From a virus: a stretch of 20,225 nucleotides of DNA. Positions 12,223 to 19,758 of the stretch are shown here, one piece after another. The stretch spans positions 1 to 20,225 of the IMG/VR virus record IMGVR_UViG_3300042355_000024; one strand, 5' to 3'. The notes under the pieces are model-generated. The model did not search any database, had not been told where the DNA came from, and saw nothing but the letters and a program-made list of their open reading frames with translations. A program made the translations under genes and the position numbers. How positions within the stretch are numbered: the stretch's first letter is position 1; each line of letters starts with the position of its first letter.

Positions 12223-13135
12223 TATTGGCCTCCATTTTTTGGACTTCACGATAGTATTGCTCAGGCGTTAACTTGAGCTTCTTTGCAATGTTTAACTGCG
12301 ATTGCTTCAGCGTTACCTTTTTGGAGGAAGTGCTTCTGCCTGCAGATGCAACTATCGTACTCTGTCTATCTGTACGCGGCTTGTTTGTGGGCTGCGTTTT
12401 TTCTTCTTCAAAGTTCTCTGGGAACCGGCGATGCATTGTCTCATCGACTTTCTTCCAGTATTCATCCGTTGATGCGTAACTTGCTCCATGTTGAGTAACA
12501 AGTTTTTGATGTAGCCCTAAAGCTAGACTTGTCATCTCTTCATCTTTCCCGAACCAGGTATTGCGCTCTTGCCACGCCATAGCCCGTGAATCAGGTTTTG
12601 GTATCTCAGTCTGACTATTTACAGGAATTTCTGGAGTTTGTAAAGCAGGCACATATTCTTTTGCTTTCTGTAACTTATACTGTGCACCTGATAACTTCTC
12701 CTGGGCATTTACCAACTGATCTGAATCTCCTAGATCATATGCCTCCTTATAAGCCCTCTTAGCTGCGTCAATTTCAAGCTCAGCTGCATCCTTATATGCC
12801 GCTAGGTAGTTCTGCTCTCCATCGGTTAGGCGGGTTTTAAGCGCCTTGTTCTCAGCCTGGACTGTCTGTGCATAGGCTAGAGCTTCCTTCTGCTCCCTTA
12901 GGGCTTGCTCTTTCTCCCTACGCTCATCGTGCCAGACTTTCTTAAACTGTTTTAACTTCGTCTTAACCGTATCGGAATATTCCTCTAGCTCATCCTTGTC
13001 TAGATCTTCTACTACTTCCTTTGGCATTGCCTCACGACCACGGTCTTTCTCAGGAGTGTCATCCTCTATTTCAAATTCAAACTCCTCCTTCTCTACCTTT
13101 TCGTCTGGGAATTGGAATTCCTTTTCGTCATCCAT
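12215..13135 (-). CDS. Capsid scaffolding protein
   Basis: A 306-residue protein with the layout of phage scaffolds: a very acidic N-terminus (residues 1-55), a long coiled coil (about 50-165, including L-K-Q-F-K-K-V-W-H-D-E-R-R-E-K-E-Q-A-L), a Pro-rich hinge near 165-185, a conserved M-A-W-Q-E-R-N-T-W-F-G-K segment, and a basic C-terminus (S-S-K-K-V-T-L-K-Q-S-Q) that would bind the capsid protein. It should fill the procapsid and leave before DNA entry. Ribosome binding site AGGAG before the ATG. It sits between the co-chaperonin and the capsid-side genes. Scaffold is inferred from architecture and order. Confidence 0.82.
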   Translation of the reverse strand: MDDEKEFQFPDEKVEKEEFEFEIEDDTPEKDRGREAMPKEVVEDLDKDELEEYSDTVKTKLKQFKKVWHDERREKEQALREQKEALAYAQTVQAENKALKTRLTDGEQNYLAAYKDAAELEIDAAKRAYKEAYDLGDSDQLVNAQEKLSGAQYKLQKAKEYVPALQTPEIPVNSQTEIPKPDSRAMAWQERNTWFGKDEEMTSLALGLHQKLVTQHGASYASTDEYWKKVDETMHRRFPENFEEEKTQPTNKPRTDRQSTIVASAGRSTSSKKVTLKQSQLNIAKKLKLTPEQYYREVQKMEANNG

Positions 13136-13170
13136 TTTATTCTCCTAAATGTTACCTTTCGGTATGTTTG

Positions 13171-13542
13171 TTAAATCCTACTTATTCCTCTTGGGTCTTC
13201 TACCACTGCCTCTACGGTGTCATCGTTTATTAATCTAAACTCTTTGCCGTGGATCTTTAAGCGCGTTCCTGAATTAGGACGGGCCAATATAAAGTCACCC
13301 TTCTTACACCAAGCTCCTGCTGGGAACCGGCTTTTATCAGAGTAACAGTCTGGACCCATATCAATTACAAAGAACACAGTACTAAGGACTTCTTCATACT
13401 GACGAGTTGAGTCAGCCTTTAAAAGACCACTGTCGTACTTCTCCTCAATTACTGGAATACTTACAAGGATGTGATACCCAGTAGGCTTTGGTAATTGCGT
13501 TGCTTTTGTTGCCTCATCGCTTTCTGTAGCGAGTTCAGTCAT
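13171..13542 (-). CDS. GroES-like co-chaperonin (Cpn10)
   Basis: A 123-residue protein with a Cpn10-type beta-barrel pattern: G-Y-H-I-L-V-S-I-P at 22-30, a stretch 36-52 (Y-D-S-G-L-L-K-A-D-S-T-R-Q) where the GroES mobile loop should be, V-F-F-V-I-D-M-G-P-D at 56-65, K-K-G-D-F-I-L-A-R at 80-88 and the closing G-K-E-F-R-L-I-N-D-D-T-V-E-A-V-V at 99-114. Cellular GroES is near 97 residues, so this has an N-terminal extension of about 18. It should cap host GroEL and enlarge or adapt the folding chamber for capsid protein, as T4 gp31 does. GGAG seven bases before the ATG. Phage Cpn10 genes beside head genes are known from marine phages. Confidence 0.82.
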   Translation of the reverse strand: MTELATESDEATKATQLPKPTGYHILVSIPVIEEKYDSGLLKADSTRQYEEVLSTVFFVIDMGPDCYSDKSRFPAGAWCKKGDFILARPNSGTRLKIHGKEFRLINDDTVEAVVEDPRGISRI

Positions 13543-13726
13543 TTGATTGCTCCATATGTTTTAAGAGATCGTAAATAAATCCCTCCGCGATGGATAGACC
13601 CCTAATCTCCCCGCAAAGTTTTTGGTACTCCGCATAGTCCTTAGCTGCGCTGGTGGACACAGCTGTGGCTATCTGATCCCTCTTTTCCTTAATTTGCTCT
13701 AATACTATGGATAAAGCCTTTTCCAT
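13535..13726 (-). CDS. Small helical head-module protein (63 aa)
   Basis: A 63-residue, all-helical-looking protein: I-V-L-E-Q-I-K-E-K-R-D-Q-I-A, then K-D-Y-A-E-Y-Q-K-L-C-G-E-I-R-G-L-S-I-A-E-G-F-I-Y-D-L-L-K. The D-Y-A-E-Y-[RQ]-x-L-C-G-x-I-R-G-L segment is common to a small phage family located just after portal genes. Start and stop overlap both neighbours (portal stop as TAATG, co-chaperonin start by eight bases), so it belongs to the same coupled unit. Likely a dimer or coiled coil; function unknown. Confidence 0.75.
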   Translation of the reverse strand: MEKALSIVLEQIKEKRDQIATAVSTSAAKDYAEYQKLCGEIRGLSIAEGFIYDLLKHMEQSND

Positions 13727-16182
13727 TATTTGTTATCCTTGTTCTCTTTTGAGTTAATAATTTGAGATACACCCTCAGAAATTTTTACTCCCAGCTTTGT
13801 ACCTTCTAGCTGCATCTTTGCTTCTAATGCTGCCTTCTGGTTTTCCTGTATTTCCTTCTGATTTGCGACCTTGGCACCGATCTGCAGGCCAGCTAACTGC
13901 TGCTCTGACTCTACCTTGGCTTTGTCCAATTCGAGTTTGTCTGCCTGTGCTGCCGCGTCTATCATAATTTTCTTCTCTTTCAACTCCACTTCCTTGCCCT
14001 TGATCTCTACTTCTTTTGCCCTGAGCTGAAGTTCTTGTTGCTGCATCTGGACAATAGGATCTTGCTGAGCTTGCTGCGCCTGTTGTTGCGCGACCTCTGC
14101 TTGATCTTTTTTCAGTAGCTTTTGTGCAGCTGCTGCCATCATCCTTGATACTTCTATTTCCATATCTGCAGATAGTTCTTTGTCAAGATCTGGCAATGGA
14201 ACGCCTAGCTGCTCTTCTATCTCTTTGCGATATTGGAATGCTATGTGTTCATTAATATGTGCCATACCTGCTGCAGCCTTTACCTGTGCCTGTGGGTCTT
14301 GGCCCAACAGCTTTGCTACCTTTGGATCTTGTGACAGAGACATGTGTACTTGTATATGCGCCTCATGGTCCTGGTAGATAAAAGCTTTAACAGGCTTGCC
14401 ATTTAGAATCGCCATATTTTCTGATACTGGGTCCTTCGGCTTTTGGTCTTCTGAATTTGGGATTAACTTTCCGATATTCTTTATTCCCAAGACTTCTAGC
14501 ATTTGCCGGTTTAATTCCACTTGATCATAGATCTGTGGGTTCGCGCCAGCCATCTGCATTACAGCCTGATACTGAACTACCTTCTGCGACATAGTAGAAG
14601 CGTTAGGATCAGATACTGGGATTACATCACACAGATCATAGTCAGCCTGCTTAGCCTTTCTACTTCCTTCTATTGGCTGATAACTATATTCTTCTGGAGT
14701 GCAGTCTCTAATAATCATCTTCAGCAGTTTAAATTCCTGCTTCATTGAATAATAGATACGCGCCTGAACTGCAGACATAACCTTTAATGTTCTTTCCAAT
14801 ATAGCCAGCGTAGTTCCTACAGGAGCATTAGCAGACATATCAGAAACATTCAGATCAGCAGCTGAGGCAAACCGCCTACCATCCTCAATAATCTGATTCA
14901 TTAATTGGAACAGAACCTGACTAGGCTCTTTATATGGCAGAGGTAAAATATTATCCCGAATAGTTCCAGAGGCTACATCTACGTCCCTAAACTCTCCCGG
15001 AGAAATGGGAGTGTCATCTCCCTTAACTCGCATACCCTTAGTTTTTAATCCGCCTGGTAGATTAGATAAAGTACCTGCATCTACTAGCTGACGAATAATA
15101 GAAGTACCAGACTTAGCAAATGCACCGATTAAATGAATTAGTCCAAAACAATAAAATCCAAAGCCTGGGATATATCCATAATGTACAAAGTGCGATCTCT
15201 TCTGTTTAATGTCATCGCTCTGTCTCCAGTTACGGCGAATAGCTAAAACATCCTGAGTATTTTTATCTATGGTAATAATATAAGGCAGAGCAATACCGGT
15301 CTCTTCTCCGTCCTCATCCTTATCTTCGTACCCAGGCAAATCTAAGTTAACCTGCATTTCTAATAATTTATAGCGGTCATCTGTATTTGCTCTAAATCCC
15401 ATCTTCTCTGCAATCTTCTTCTCTATCTCGTCCATTGTATTAACTGGATCTGACAGCTCTATATCTCTATAGAATCCTGCAGCGATTAGCTTCTTTAGAT
15501 CATTTTTTGTCTTACGCATAACGTGAGTTACGCGCTCAGATGTCTCTAGATTTGACGAGCCATAAGGCACCACAACATCTTCAGCTGGGACAAACAGTGA
15601 GACTTGCCTATCTAGTGCTGGATCAAAGTAAACTTTCTTAAATGCATTACCTGCCAAACCCAAGCCCCACAACATTCTTTCATGCTCAGGGCGGAACTCA
15701 ACCATCACCTCTGTGAGCTGGTAATTCATATCCTCTTTGACCCGCTCAGCAGCCTCTTTTATGGCCGGCGTTTCCTTGCCAATGATCCTAGTTTTGACAG
15801 GTCCTGCCGCAGGAAATGTCTCCATAATTGTCTCTGACTGAAACTTAACTAAAGCCTCTGCCAGTAGTGGGTGATAAACTCCACAAGCTCCTTCCCAAGG
15901 CTCTGACCTTTCTTCAATTCTCATACCCAATAATTCAAGACCGTCTACATAAGTCTGCATCCAATCTTTTCTTGAGCTGACATCATCCTCATAGTCCTGA
16001 ATTAAATCACCGGCAATACTAGCCAGCTCAGATTCAGAAATATATTCGGCTAAGTTCTCACCAAATTCCTCATCCTCTTCTTCTTCCTCTACAAAGCCAT
16101 CACTTATTTCTATTTCAACATCATTATTCTCTTCGTAATCTTCTGCTAACGGCGTTGGATATAAGGCTTTATCGAAACTCAT
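13726..16182 (-). CDS. Portal protein (P22-like)
   Basis: An 818-residue protein started at the ATG at 16182 with AAAGGAG upstream; a longer frame to 16218 overlaps the dioxygenase end and has no such site. An acidic N-terminus is followed by Y-V-D-G-L-E-L-L-G-M, W-E-G-A-C-G-V-Y-H-P-L-L-A-E-A-L-V-K-F-Q-S-E, E-T-F-P-A-A-G-P-V, M-L-W-G-L-G-L-A-G-N-A-F-K-K-V-Y-F-D-P and F-V-P-A-E-D-V-V-V-P-Y, all signatures of a large portal family. The last 150 or so residues are Gln/Lys/Glu-rich coiled coil, like the long C-terminal barrel of P22 portal that projects into the head. Twelve copies should form the DNA channel that docks terminase and later the adaptors. Confidence 0.92.
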   Translation of the reverse strand: MSFDKALYPTPLAEDYEENNDVEIEISDGFVEEEEEDEEFGENLAEYISESELASIAGDLIQDYEDDVSSRKDWMQTYVDGLELLGMRIEERSEPWEGACGVYHPLLAEALVKFQSETIMETFPAAGPVKTRIIGKETPAIKEAAERVKEDMNYQLTEVMVEFRPEHERMLWGLGLAGNAFKKVYFDPALDRQVSLFVPAEDVVVPYGSSNLETSERVTHVMRKTKNDLKKLIAAGFYRDIELSDPVNTMDEIEKKIAEKMGFRANTDDRYKLLEMQVNLDLPGYEDKDEDGEETGIALPYIITIDKNTQDVLAIRRNWRQSDDIKQKRSHFVHYGYIPGFGFYCFGLIHLIGAFAKSGTSIIRQLVDAGTLSNLPGGLKTKGMRVKGDDTPISPGEFRDVDVASGTIRDNILPLPYKEPSQVLFQLMNQIIEDGRRFASAADLNVSDMSANAPVGTTLAILERTLKVMSAVQARIYYSMKQEFKLLKMIIRDCTPEEYSYQPIEGSRKAKQADYDLCDVIPVSDPNASTMSQKVVQYQAVMQMAGANPQIYDQVELNRQMLEVLGIKNIGKLIPNSEDQKPKDPVSENMAILNGKPVKAFIYQDHEAHIQVHMSLSQDPKVAKLLGQDPQAQVKAAAGMAHINEHIAFQYRKEIEEQLGVPLPDLDKELSADMEIEVSRMMAAAAQKLLKKDQAEVAQQQAQQAQQDPIVQMQQQELQLRAKEVEIKGKEVELKEKKIMIDAAAQADKLELDKAKVESEQQLAGLQIGAKVANQKEIQENQKAALEAKMQLEGTKLGVKISEGVSQIINSKENKDNK

Positions 16183-16198
16183 ATTTACTCCTTTTAAA

Positions 16199-16738
16199 TT
16201 ATCTAAATCTAGGACCATTTAACCACAACGTGGCAGATCGCCTTCTGCCCGAAATAATTGGTGTAACTCTGTGTAATACATAGGATGGAAATGCAACTAT
16301 CGATCCTTTGACTAGAGGGATAGTCTCAATCTCACTTTTTCTTGGGTGCTGTAATTGCAATTCGCCGCCCTCAAATCCATCATTTAATAACATTATCAAA
16401 GTTAGCTTTCTATCTAACTCATTACCTGATAATAAAATGGTATCTACATGCCAGTTAAAATGCTGCCCCTTCACATAGTCTGCCACTTGAATAGATTCTT
16501 GGGAGTTTATATGAAATCCCCACCCAGTATTTATATTCGCCAGCATTCCGTGGTGCTGCATAATTCCAGTCAGCCAATGATCATGTCCCGCAAATCTAAG
16601 AGTAGAATCTCTGTGATCGTGGTTAACCACAGCCTCTTCTGACATTACCCTGCTATCCATTGTCGGCAATTCATCAAAGTCCTTAGACGCTGAGTCACAC
16701 AGACTAGGTGGTACGTTTAATAAGCTCCAGAGATCCAT
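16199..16738 (-). CDS. 2-oxoglutarate/Fe(II)-dependent dioxygenase
   Basis: A 179-residue protein of the prolyl-hydroxylase-like (PKHD/P4H) type. The iron triad is visible: H97-x-D99 (F-N-W-H-V-D-T) and distal H156 (P-S-Y-V-L-H-R-V-T-P), with an Arg at 166 or 167 to bind 2-oxoglutarate (G-R-R-R-S-A-T-L-W-L). F-E-G-G-E-L at 122-127 is the usual strand before the distal His. It would hydroxylate an unknown substrate. The gene lies between terminase and portal, overlapping the terminase stop as TGATG, so it is expressed with packaging genes. Similar dioxygenases are common in environmental phages; the substrate (DNA base, capsid or host protein) cannot be told. Confidence 0.9.
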   Translation of the reverse strand: MDLWSLLNVPPSLCDSASKDFDELPTMDSRVMSEEAVVNHDHRDSTLRFAGHDHWLTGIMQHHGMLANINTGWGFHINSQESIQVADYVKGQHFNWHVDTILLSGNELDRKLTLIMLLNDGFEGGELQLQHPRKSEIETIPLVKGSIVAFPSYVLHRVTPIISGRRRSATLWLNGPRFR

Positions 16739-18210
16739 CAGTAATAGCTCTTCTTACGTCTAAATCCGATATTATCATCTTCCTCATCAGAATCTAGTCT
16801 TAAAAACCCACCTTGTCTAAACCTAATAAGGGCTTGCACCGTAGAATCCACCAGATCGTCATGCTCTGCGTTGGGAAATCTAGCCATTTCTTCTATTACC
16901 TCTTCTGCCCACTTAGTCTCAGGAGCCCAGACCCTCCCAGACCTGAATAAATCAGTCACAGAGTTGATACGGACGAACTTATCATTACCTCTTACAGGCG
17001 TATAGTCTGATACCATCACTCCCATACGTCTTAATTCAAATATTAGAGGGGCTCCTGCAGCTTTAGCTTCAATAATACAGGCATCAGGCTGCCACTCATC
17101 ATAAAACCTCTTAGCCGTGTCCTTTAAATCAGGGAATTCCAGCTTATCCTTCCACGCATCTAGCATTATTATATTAACGTCCTCTGGGTTTTCGTTTAAA
17201 TGGAAGATTCCCCAGGTAGTACAGGCTGAATAATCAGCTCTTTGGCTTTTAGTAAAGGCGGTATCCCAAGACTGGATTATAAACTCACACTTAGGGGGTC
17301 TATCAGCCTCCCATCTCTGCCACCAGTCTCTTTTAACTAAGGCTCCCTCTTCTCCAGTCGGGGTTTGTTGGTACTGAGCGTTCCACTTATATACAGGCAG
17401 CTCTTCTTTTAGAGCCAGTAGCTCACTTATATCCCAGAACTCAGGCCACAGAGCATTACCACTAGGTAGAATTGCCGGTAATTGCACTATATCCCAGTCA
17501 GTGTCACCCTTTAATAGCTTGCCAGTTAAATCTTTATCTGACCAGCGTGTCATGACTACTACAATGACACCTCCAGGCTGAAGTCTCTGCCTAGGACCAG
17601 ACGTATACCACTCATATACAGAGTCAAATACACTAGGATCTCCTTGAGCTAGCTTCGCTTCCTGTTCAGAGTGTGGGTCATCTATTATTAATAAGTCAGC
17701 CCCCTTCCCCGTAACAGTGCCGCCAACACCAATAGCGAAGTAATCTCCACCATGACTAGTAGCCCAACGTCCTGCCGCTTTAGAATCAGCCCTTAGAGAA
17801 ACATTAGGGAAGATCTTAGCGTACTGCTCTGAGCCTACTAAATTCCGTACCTTCCGGCCAAAGCCAACAGCCAGTTCTGCCGTATTAGAACATTGAATAA
17901 CCTTCTTCTCTGGGAACTTACCCAAGAACCAAGCAGGCAACATATTAGAAGCAAACTCAGACTTAGTATGTCTAGGCGGCATATTAATAATCAGCCTCTT
18001 TAACTTCCCATCTGCAATATCTTGAAACTTCTTTGCCATTAGTGCGTGGTGCCTGCCATGTATAAATCCGGGCCACATCTCCTTAACAAAAGCCATAAAG
18101 TCTACCTGCGCCTTCTCCCGCGTCAAAGCTCCCTTATACTGGGCCACGTCCTCAAACAGCTTAGCCTGCTCCGCCGCCGGCAACTGAGAGATCATTTCCG
18201 CAATCCCCAT
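16738..18210 (-). CDS. terL: Terminase large subunit
   Basis: A 490-residue packaging motor. ATPase domain: Walker A-like P-P-R-H-T-K-S at 78-84, Walker B L-L-I-I-D-D at 173-178, coupling motif M-T-R-W at 220-223. Nuclease domain: first acidic residue D316 (Q-S-W-D-T-A-F-T), E381 (I-I-E-A-K-A-A-G) and the H-D-D-L-V-D-S cluster around 450-456, giving the RNase H-like metal site. It should cut concatemeric DNA and pump it through the portal. The length is normal and all motifs are present. The ATG at 18210 overlaps the upstream stop as TGATG. The deviant Walker A (no G-K-[ST]) is typical of this terminase subgroup. Confidence 0.95.
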   Translation of the reverse strand: MGIAEMISQLPAAEQAKLFEDVAQYKGALTREKAQVDFMAFVKEMWPGFIHGRHHALMAKKFQDIADGKLKRLIINMPPRHTKSEFASNMLPAWFLGKFPEKKVIQCSNTAELAVGFGRKVRNLVGSEQYAKIFPNVSLRADSKAAGRWATSHGGDYFAIGVGGTVTGKGADLLIIDDPHSEQEAKLAQGDPSVFDSVYEWYTSGPRQRLQPGGVIVVVMTRWSDKDLTGKLLKGDTDWDIVQLPAILPSGNALWPEFWDISELLALKEELPVYKWNAQYQQTPTGEEGALVKRDWWQRWEADRPPKCEFIIQSWDTAFTKSQRADYSACTTWGIFHLNENPEDVNIIMLDAWKDKLEFPDLKDTAKRFYDEWQPDACIIEAKAAGAPLIFELRRMGVMVSDYTPVRGNDKFVRINSVTDLFRSGRVWAPETKWAEEVIEEMARFPNAEHDDLVDSTVQALIRFRQGGFLRLDSDEEDDNIGFRRKKSYY

Positions 18211-18434
18211 CAGTCCAGCTTCCTAAAGTTTAAATACACAGGCCTAACACTCCTACCCATTCCCTTAACTCTCTTTAAAACTCCTAACTTAACTAACCTA
18301 TCTATTATCTTTGCCGTATTACCAATTCCAGGTTTCTTTCTGTAATCGCAGATATCCCGCAGAGAGGGACCAAATCCAAACTCTATCCAATACTCATCTA
18401 TAAACAAAAAGACCTCCCTCTGAACCTCAGTCAT
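18210..18434 (-). CDS. LexA-type winged-helix DNA-binding protein (no peptidase)
   Basis: A 74-residue protein from the ATG at 18434: M-T-E-V-Q-R-E-V-F-L-F-I-D-E-Y, G-F-G-P-S-L-R-D-I-C, A-K-I-I-D-R-L-V-K-L-G-V-L, then G-R-S-V-R-P-V-Y-L. This is the pattern of the LexA N-terminal winged helix (T-x-x-Q-x-E-V...P-S-L-R-[ED]-I). GGAG six bases upstream favours this start; the frame stays open to 18530 and ATGs at 18485 and 18530 could add residues. The Ser/Lys peptidase domain of LexA is absent, so it cannot self-cleave. It may regulate the late operon, or form part of packaging initiation beside the terminase genes; the sequence cannot decide. Confidence 0.75.
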   Translation of the reverse strand: MTEVQREVFLFIDEYWIEFGFGPSLRDICDYRKKPGIGNTAKIIDRLVKLGVLKRVKGMGRSVRPVYLNFRKLD

Positions 18435-18492
18435 CTTTATCTCCATACAAGCCGCCCGGACTAAATCAGCCCTAGCAGCCGTCATCTCCCTA

Positions 18493-18792
18493 TTAATGTA
18501 AATCTTTGCTCCTAACATGTAAGATCCCACTAATCACTCCAGCTACATAAGATACAAAGTCTAACTGATCCTCCGTATCAATCATCTCCCCCATCTCCCC
18601 AATACAGATAGTCAGCGCCGCCAGACTAGGCCCCCACTCCTTCCCCTCCAACAGCTTCTGTATGTCTAATACCAAGTCATTAACCTCATTGCGCTGCTCA
18701 GATGTGGGTTTTATGTGTCTTTTCAATTTATCCAACCATTGATTACATTGAGGAATTAGGGTAGTGATCAGGAATTCCTGATCACTGTGCAA
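18493..18792 (-). CDS. Hypothetical phage protein with uncertain start
   Basis: A 99-residue frame if started at TTG (18792), which lies two codons after an in-frame stop and has no visible ribosome binding site. The likely folded part begins around L-I-P-Q-C-N-Q-W-L-D-K-L-K-R-H and includes L-V-L-D-I-Q-K-L-L-E-G-K-E-W-G-P-S-L-A-A-L and a Gly/Ile-rich helix V-S-Y-V-A-G-V-I-S-G-I. No family recognised. The first ten codons coincide with a perfect 24-bp palindrome, so the true start may lie further in at another TTG near codon 20. Its stop overlaps the longer version of the winged-helix gene by 38 bases. Confidence 0.6.
   Translation of the reverse strand: MHSDQEFLITTLIPQCNQWLDKLKRHIKPTSEQRNEVNDLVLDIQKLLEGKEWGPSLAALTICIGEMGEMIDTEDQLDFVSYVAGVISGILHVRSKDLH
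18763..18786. promoter_or_regulatory. 24-bp perfect palindrome (candidate operator)
   Basis: The half-site AGTGATCAGGAA is followed at once by its exact inverse complement, with no spacer. It covers the start region of the 99-residue gene, about 330 bases upstream of the winged-helix gene. A spacer-free 12-bp half-site suits a homodimer binding site better than an RNA hairpin. Function inferred only. Confidence 0.6.
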
Positions 18793-18821
18793 TAATTAGG
18801 CAATCTAAAATTTATATATAC

Positions 18822-18857
18822 CCCCCACCCATGTGTATTATTTTTCATAGGGGGGGG
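18822..18857 (-). promoter_or_regulatory. C8/G-rich hairpin around the terminase small subunit stop
   Basis: The minus-strand RNA has arm CCCCCCCCUAUG, a 12-base A/U-rich loop and arm CAUGGGUGGGGG, giving 12 positions with one mismatch and one G-U. The TerS stop codon lies in the loop. What follows (UAUAUAUAAAUUUU) is AT-rich but not a clean U tract, so it may be a weak terminator, an attenuator or a processing site. Confidence 0.5.
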
Positions 18858-19620
18858 TGTTCTGGGAATTAGAATCTGATTGTTTGAGGGAATTAGAAAA
18901 AGAATCTGATTGTTTGAGAGTAATAATATGTTCCATTGAGACCACTTCACTCTCTTCAATTCGTGGTGGTTGGGGCACTGTACCCTCTTCAAAACCATCA
19001 ATTAACTCTGTTTTCCCACTTTCTGCTAAATCTTCAGCTGACAGATCGTCACTTTTTCCCACATTGCTATTTAATTCATCTAATAAAGAGTTATCAATTC
19101 CCACTATGTCAGTTATATCTTGACCAGATCCCAGCATAATAGTCTTTAGTTCTGCCATTATCTTAGCCTTAATTGATGCCGAGCCATTGATGGTAGTGAT
19201 CTCTTTGCGCTCAGTGAAGGCACTAACTTCAGTCACCGAGCCTAGTATCTTCGCTGCCGCAAGCTTATCGCTGTTCTTAGAATCTGGGTCTATTAGCACT
19301 GCTACCAGACTCTGAAGCACCAACCCCCTCATCCCTTCAGCGGTGCGGTATTTCGCTGCTTCAATCGCCAGAGAATAAGCTTCAATCTCACGCTTTATCC
19401 TAGGGTCGCTGGCGAGCGTGTATGGAGCGGTTACTATTGTGCTGGGTGCTGGGTTCTGATTATATGCATCCCTATAGGCCTGAGCTTTGGTACTTCCCAT
19501 TGCTACACCCTCAGCGAACCGTCTCTGCTTTGTTGTGAGCGTACCTTTACGGACTAAAAGAGTGGATTCTATTCCTTGCTCTTTTAATGATTCCTTTATT
19601 GCTTTACGAGATATCTTCAT
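18838..19620 (-). CDS. terS: Terminase small subunit
   Basis: A 260-residue protein from the ATG at 19620 (MKISRKAIKESLKEQ...); a frame to 19671 would start without support. Residues about 28-75 hold the terminase small subunit helix-turn-helix pattern: L-T-T-K-Q-R-R-F-A-E-G-V-A-M-G-S-T-K-A-Q-A-Y-R-D-A-Y, then D-P-R-I-K-R-E-I-E-A-Y. It should recognise the packaging start on DNA and form a ring that presents it to TerL. A helical middle (A-A-A-K-I-L-G-S-V) is followed by an acidic, Ser-rich tail with two L-K-Q-S-D-S copies. It lies first in the late operon, after a good promoter. TerL is two small genes downstream rather than adjacent, which is less usual. Confidence 0.85.
   Translation of the reverse strand: MKISRKAIKESLKEQGIESTLLVRKGTLTTKQRRFAEGVAMGSTKAQAYRDAYNQNPAPSTIVTAPYTLASDPRIKREIEAYSLAIEAAKYRTAEGMRGLVLQSLVAVLIDPDSKNSDKLAAAKILGSVTEVSAFTERKEITTINGSASIKAKIMAELKTIMLGSGQDITDIVGIDNSLLDELNSNVGKSDDLSAEDLAESGKTELIDGFEEGTVPQPPRIEESEVVSMEHIITLKQSDSFSNSLKQSDSNSQNTPPYEK
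18871..18918 (-). repeat. 18-bp direct repeat at the TerS C-terminus
   Basis: agaatctgattgtttgag occurs at 18871-18888 and again at 18901-18918 (period 30 bp), each near a gggaattaga. On the minus strand it encodes the two L-K-Q-S-D-S peptides of the TerS tail. The exact identity suggests a recent slippage duplication. Confidence 0.85.
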
Positions 19621-19653
19621 TCTGAACTGTTCCGCTCCGCTATTTATTTGCAG

Positions 19654-19682
19654 ACTATAACAGGGGAACAAATAGAGTACAA
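19654..19682 (-). promoter_or_regulatory. Promoter for the terminase/late operon
   Basis: On the minus strand TTGTAC (19677-19682), a 17-base spacer, then TATAGT (19654-19659), a 5/6 match to -10. It lies 34 bases before the TerS ATG and matches host sigma70 spacing. Confidence 0.6.
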
Positions 19683-19697
19683 GGCAATCCTAGCGAA

Positions 19698-19711
19698 AGT
19701 AAGTACTTACT
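19698..19711. promoter_or_regulatory. 14-bp palindrome between divergent promoters
   Basis: AGTAAGTACTTACT is its own reverse complement and lies between the minus- and plus-strand promoters, a natural place for an operator controlling both. A short GGTG-CTT-CACC inverted repeat lies about 25 bases further right. The binding protein is unknown. Confidence 0.5.
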
Positions 19712-19758
19712 AACATTCTCCAGGTGCTTCACCAGGTAAAATATATATTGCAAGCCTA

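Noticed and set aside
18768-19001. Independent 77-residue gene overlapping the TerS end
   Set aside because: It lies in another frame of TerS with no ribosome binding site and low-complexity content; kept only as a possible frameshift extension.
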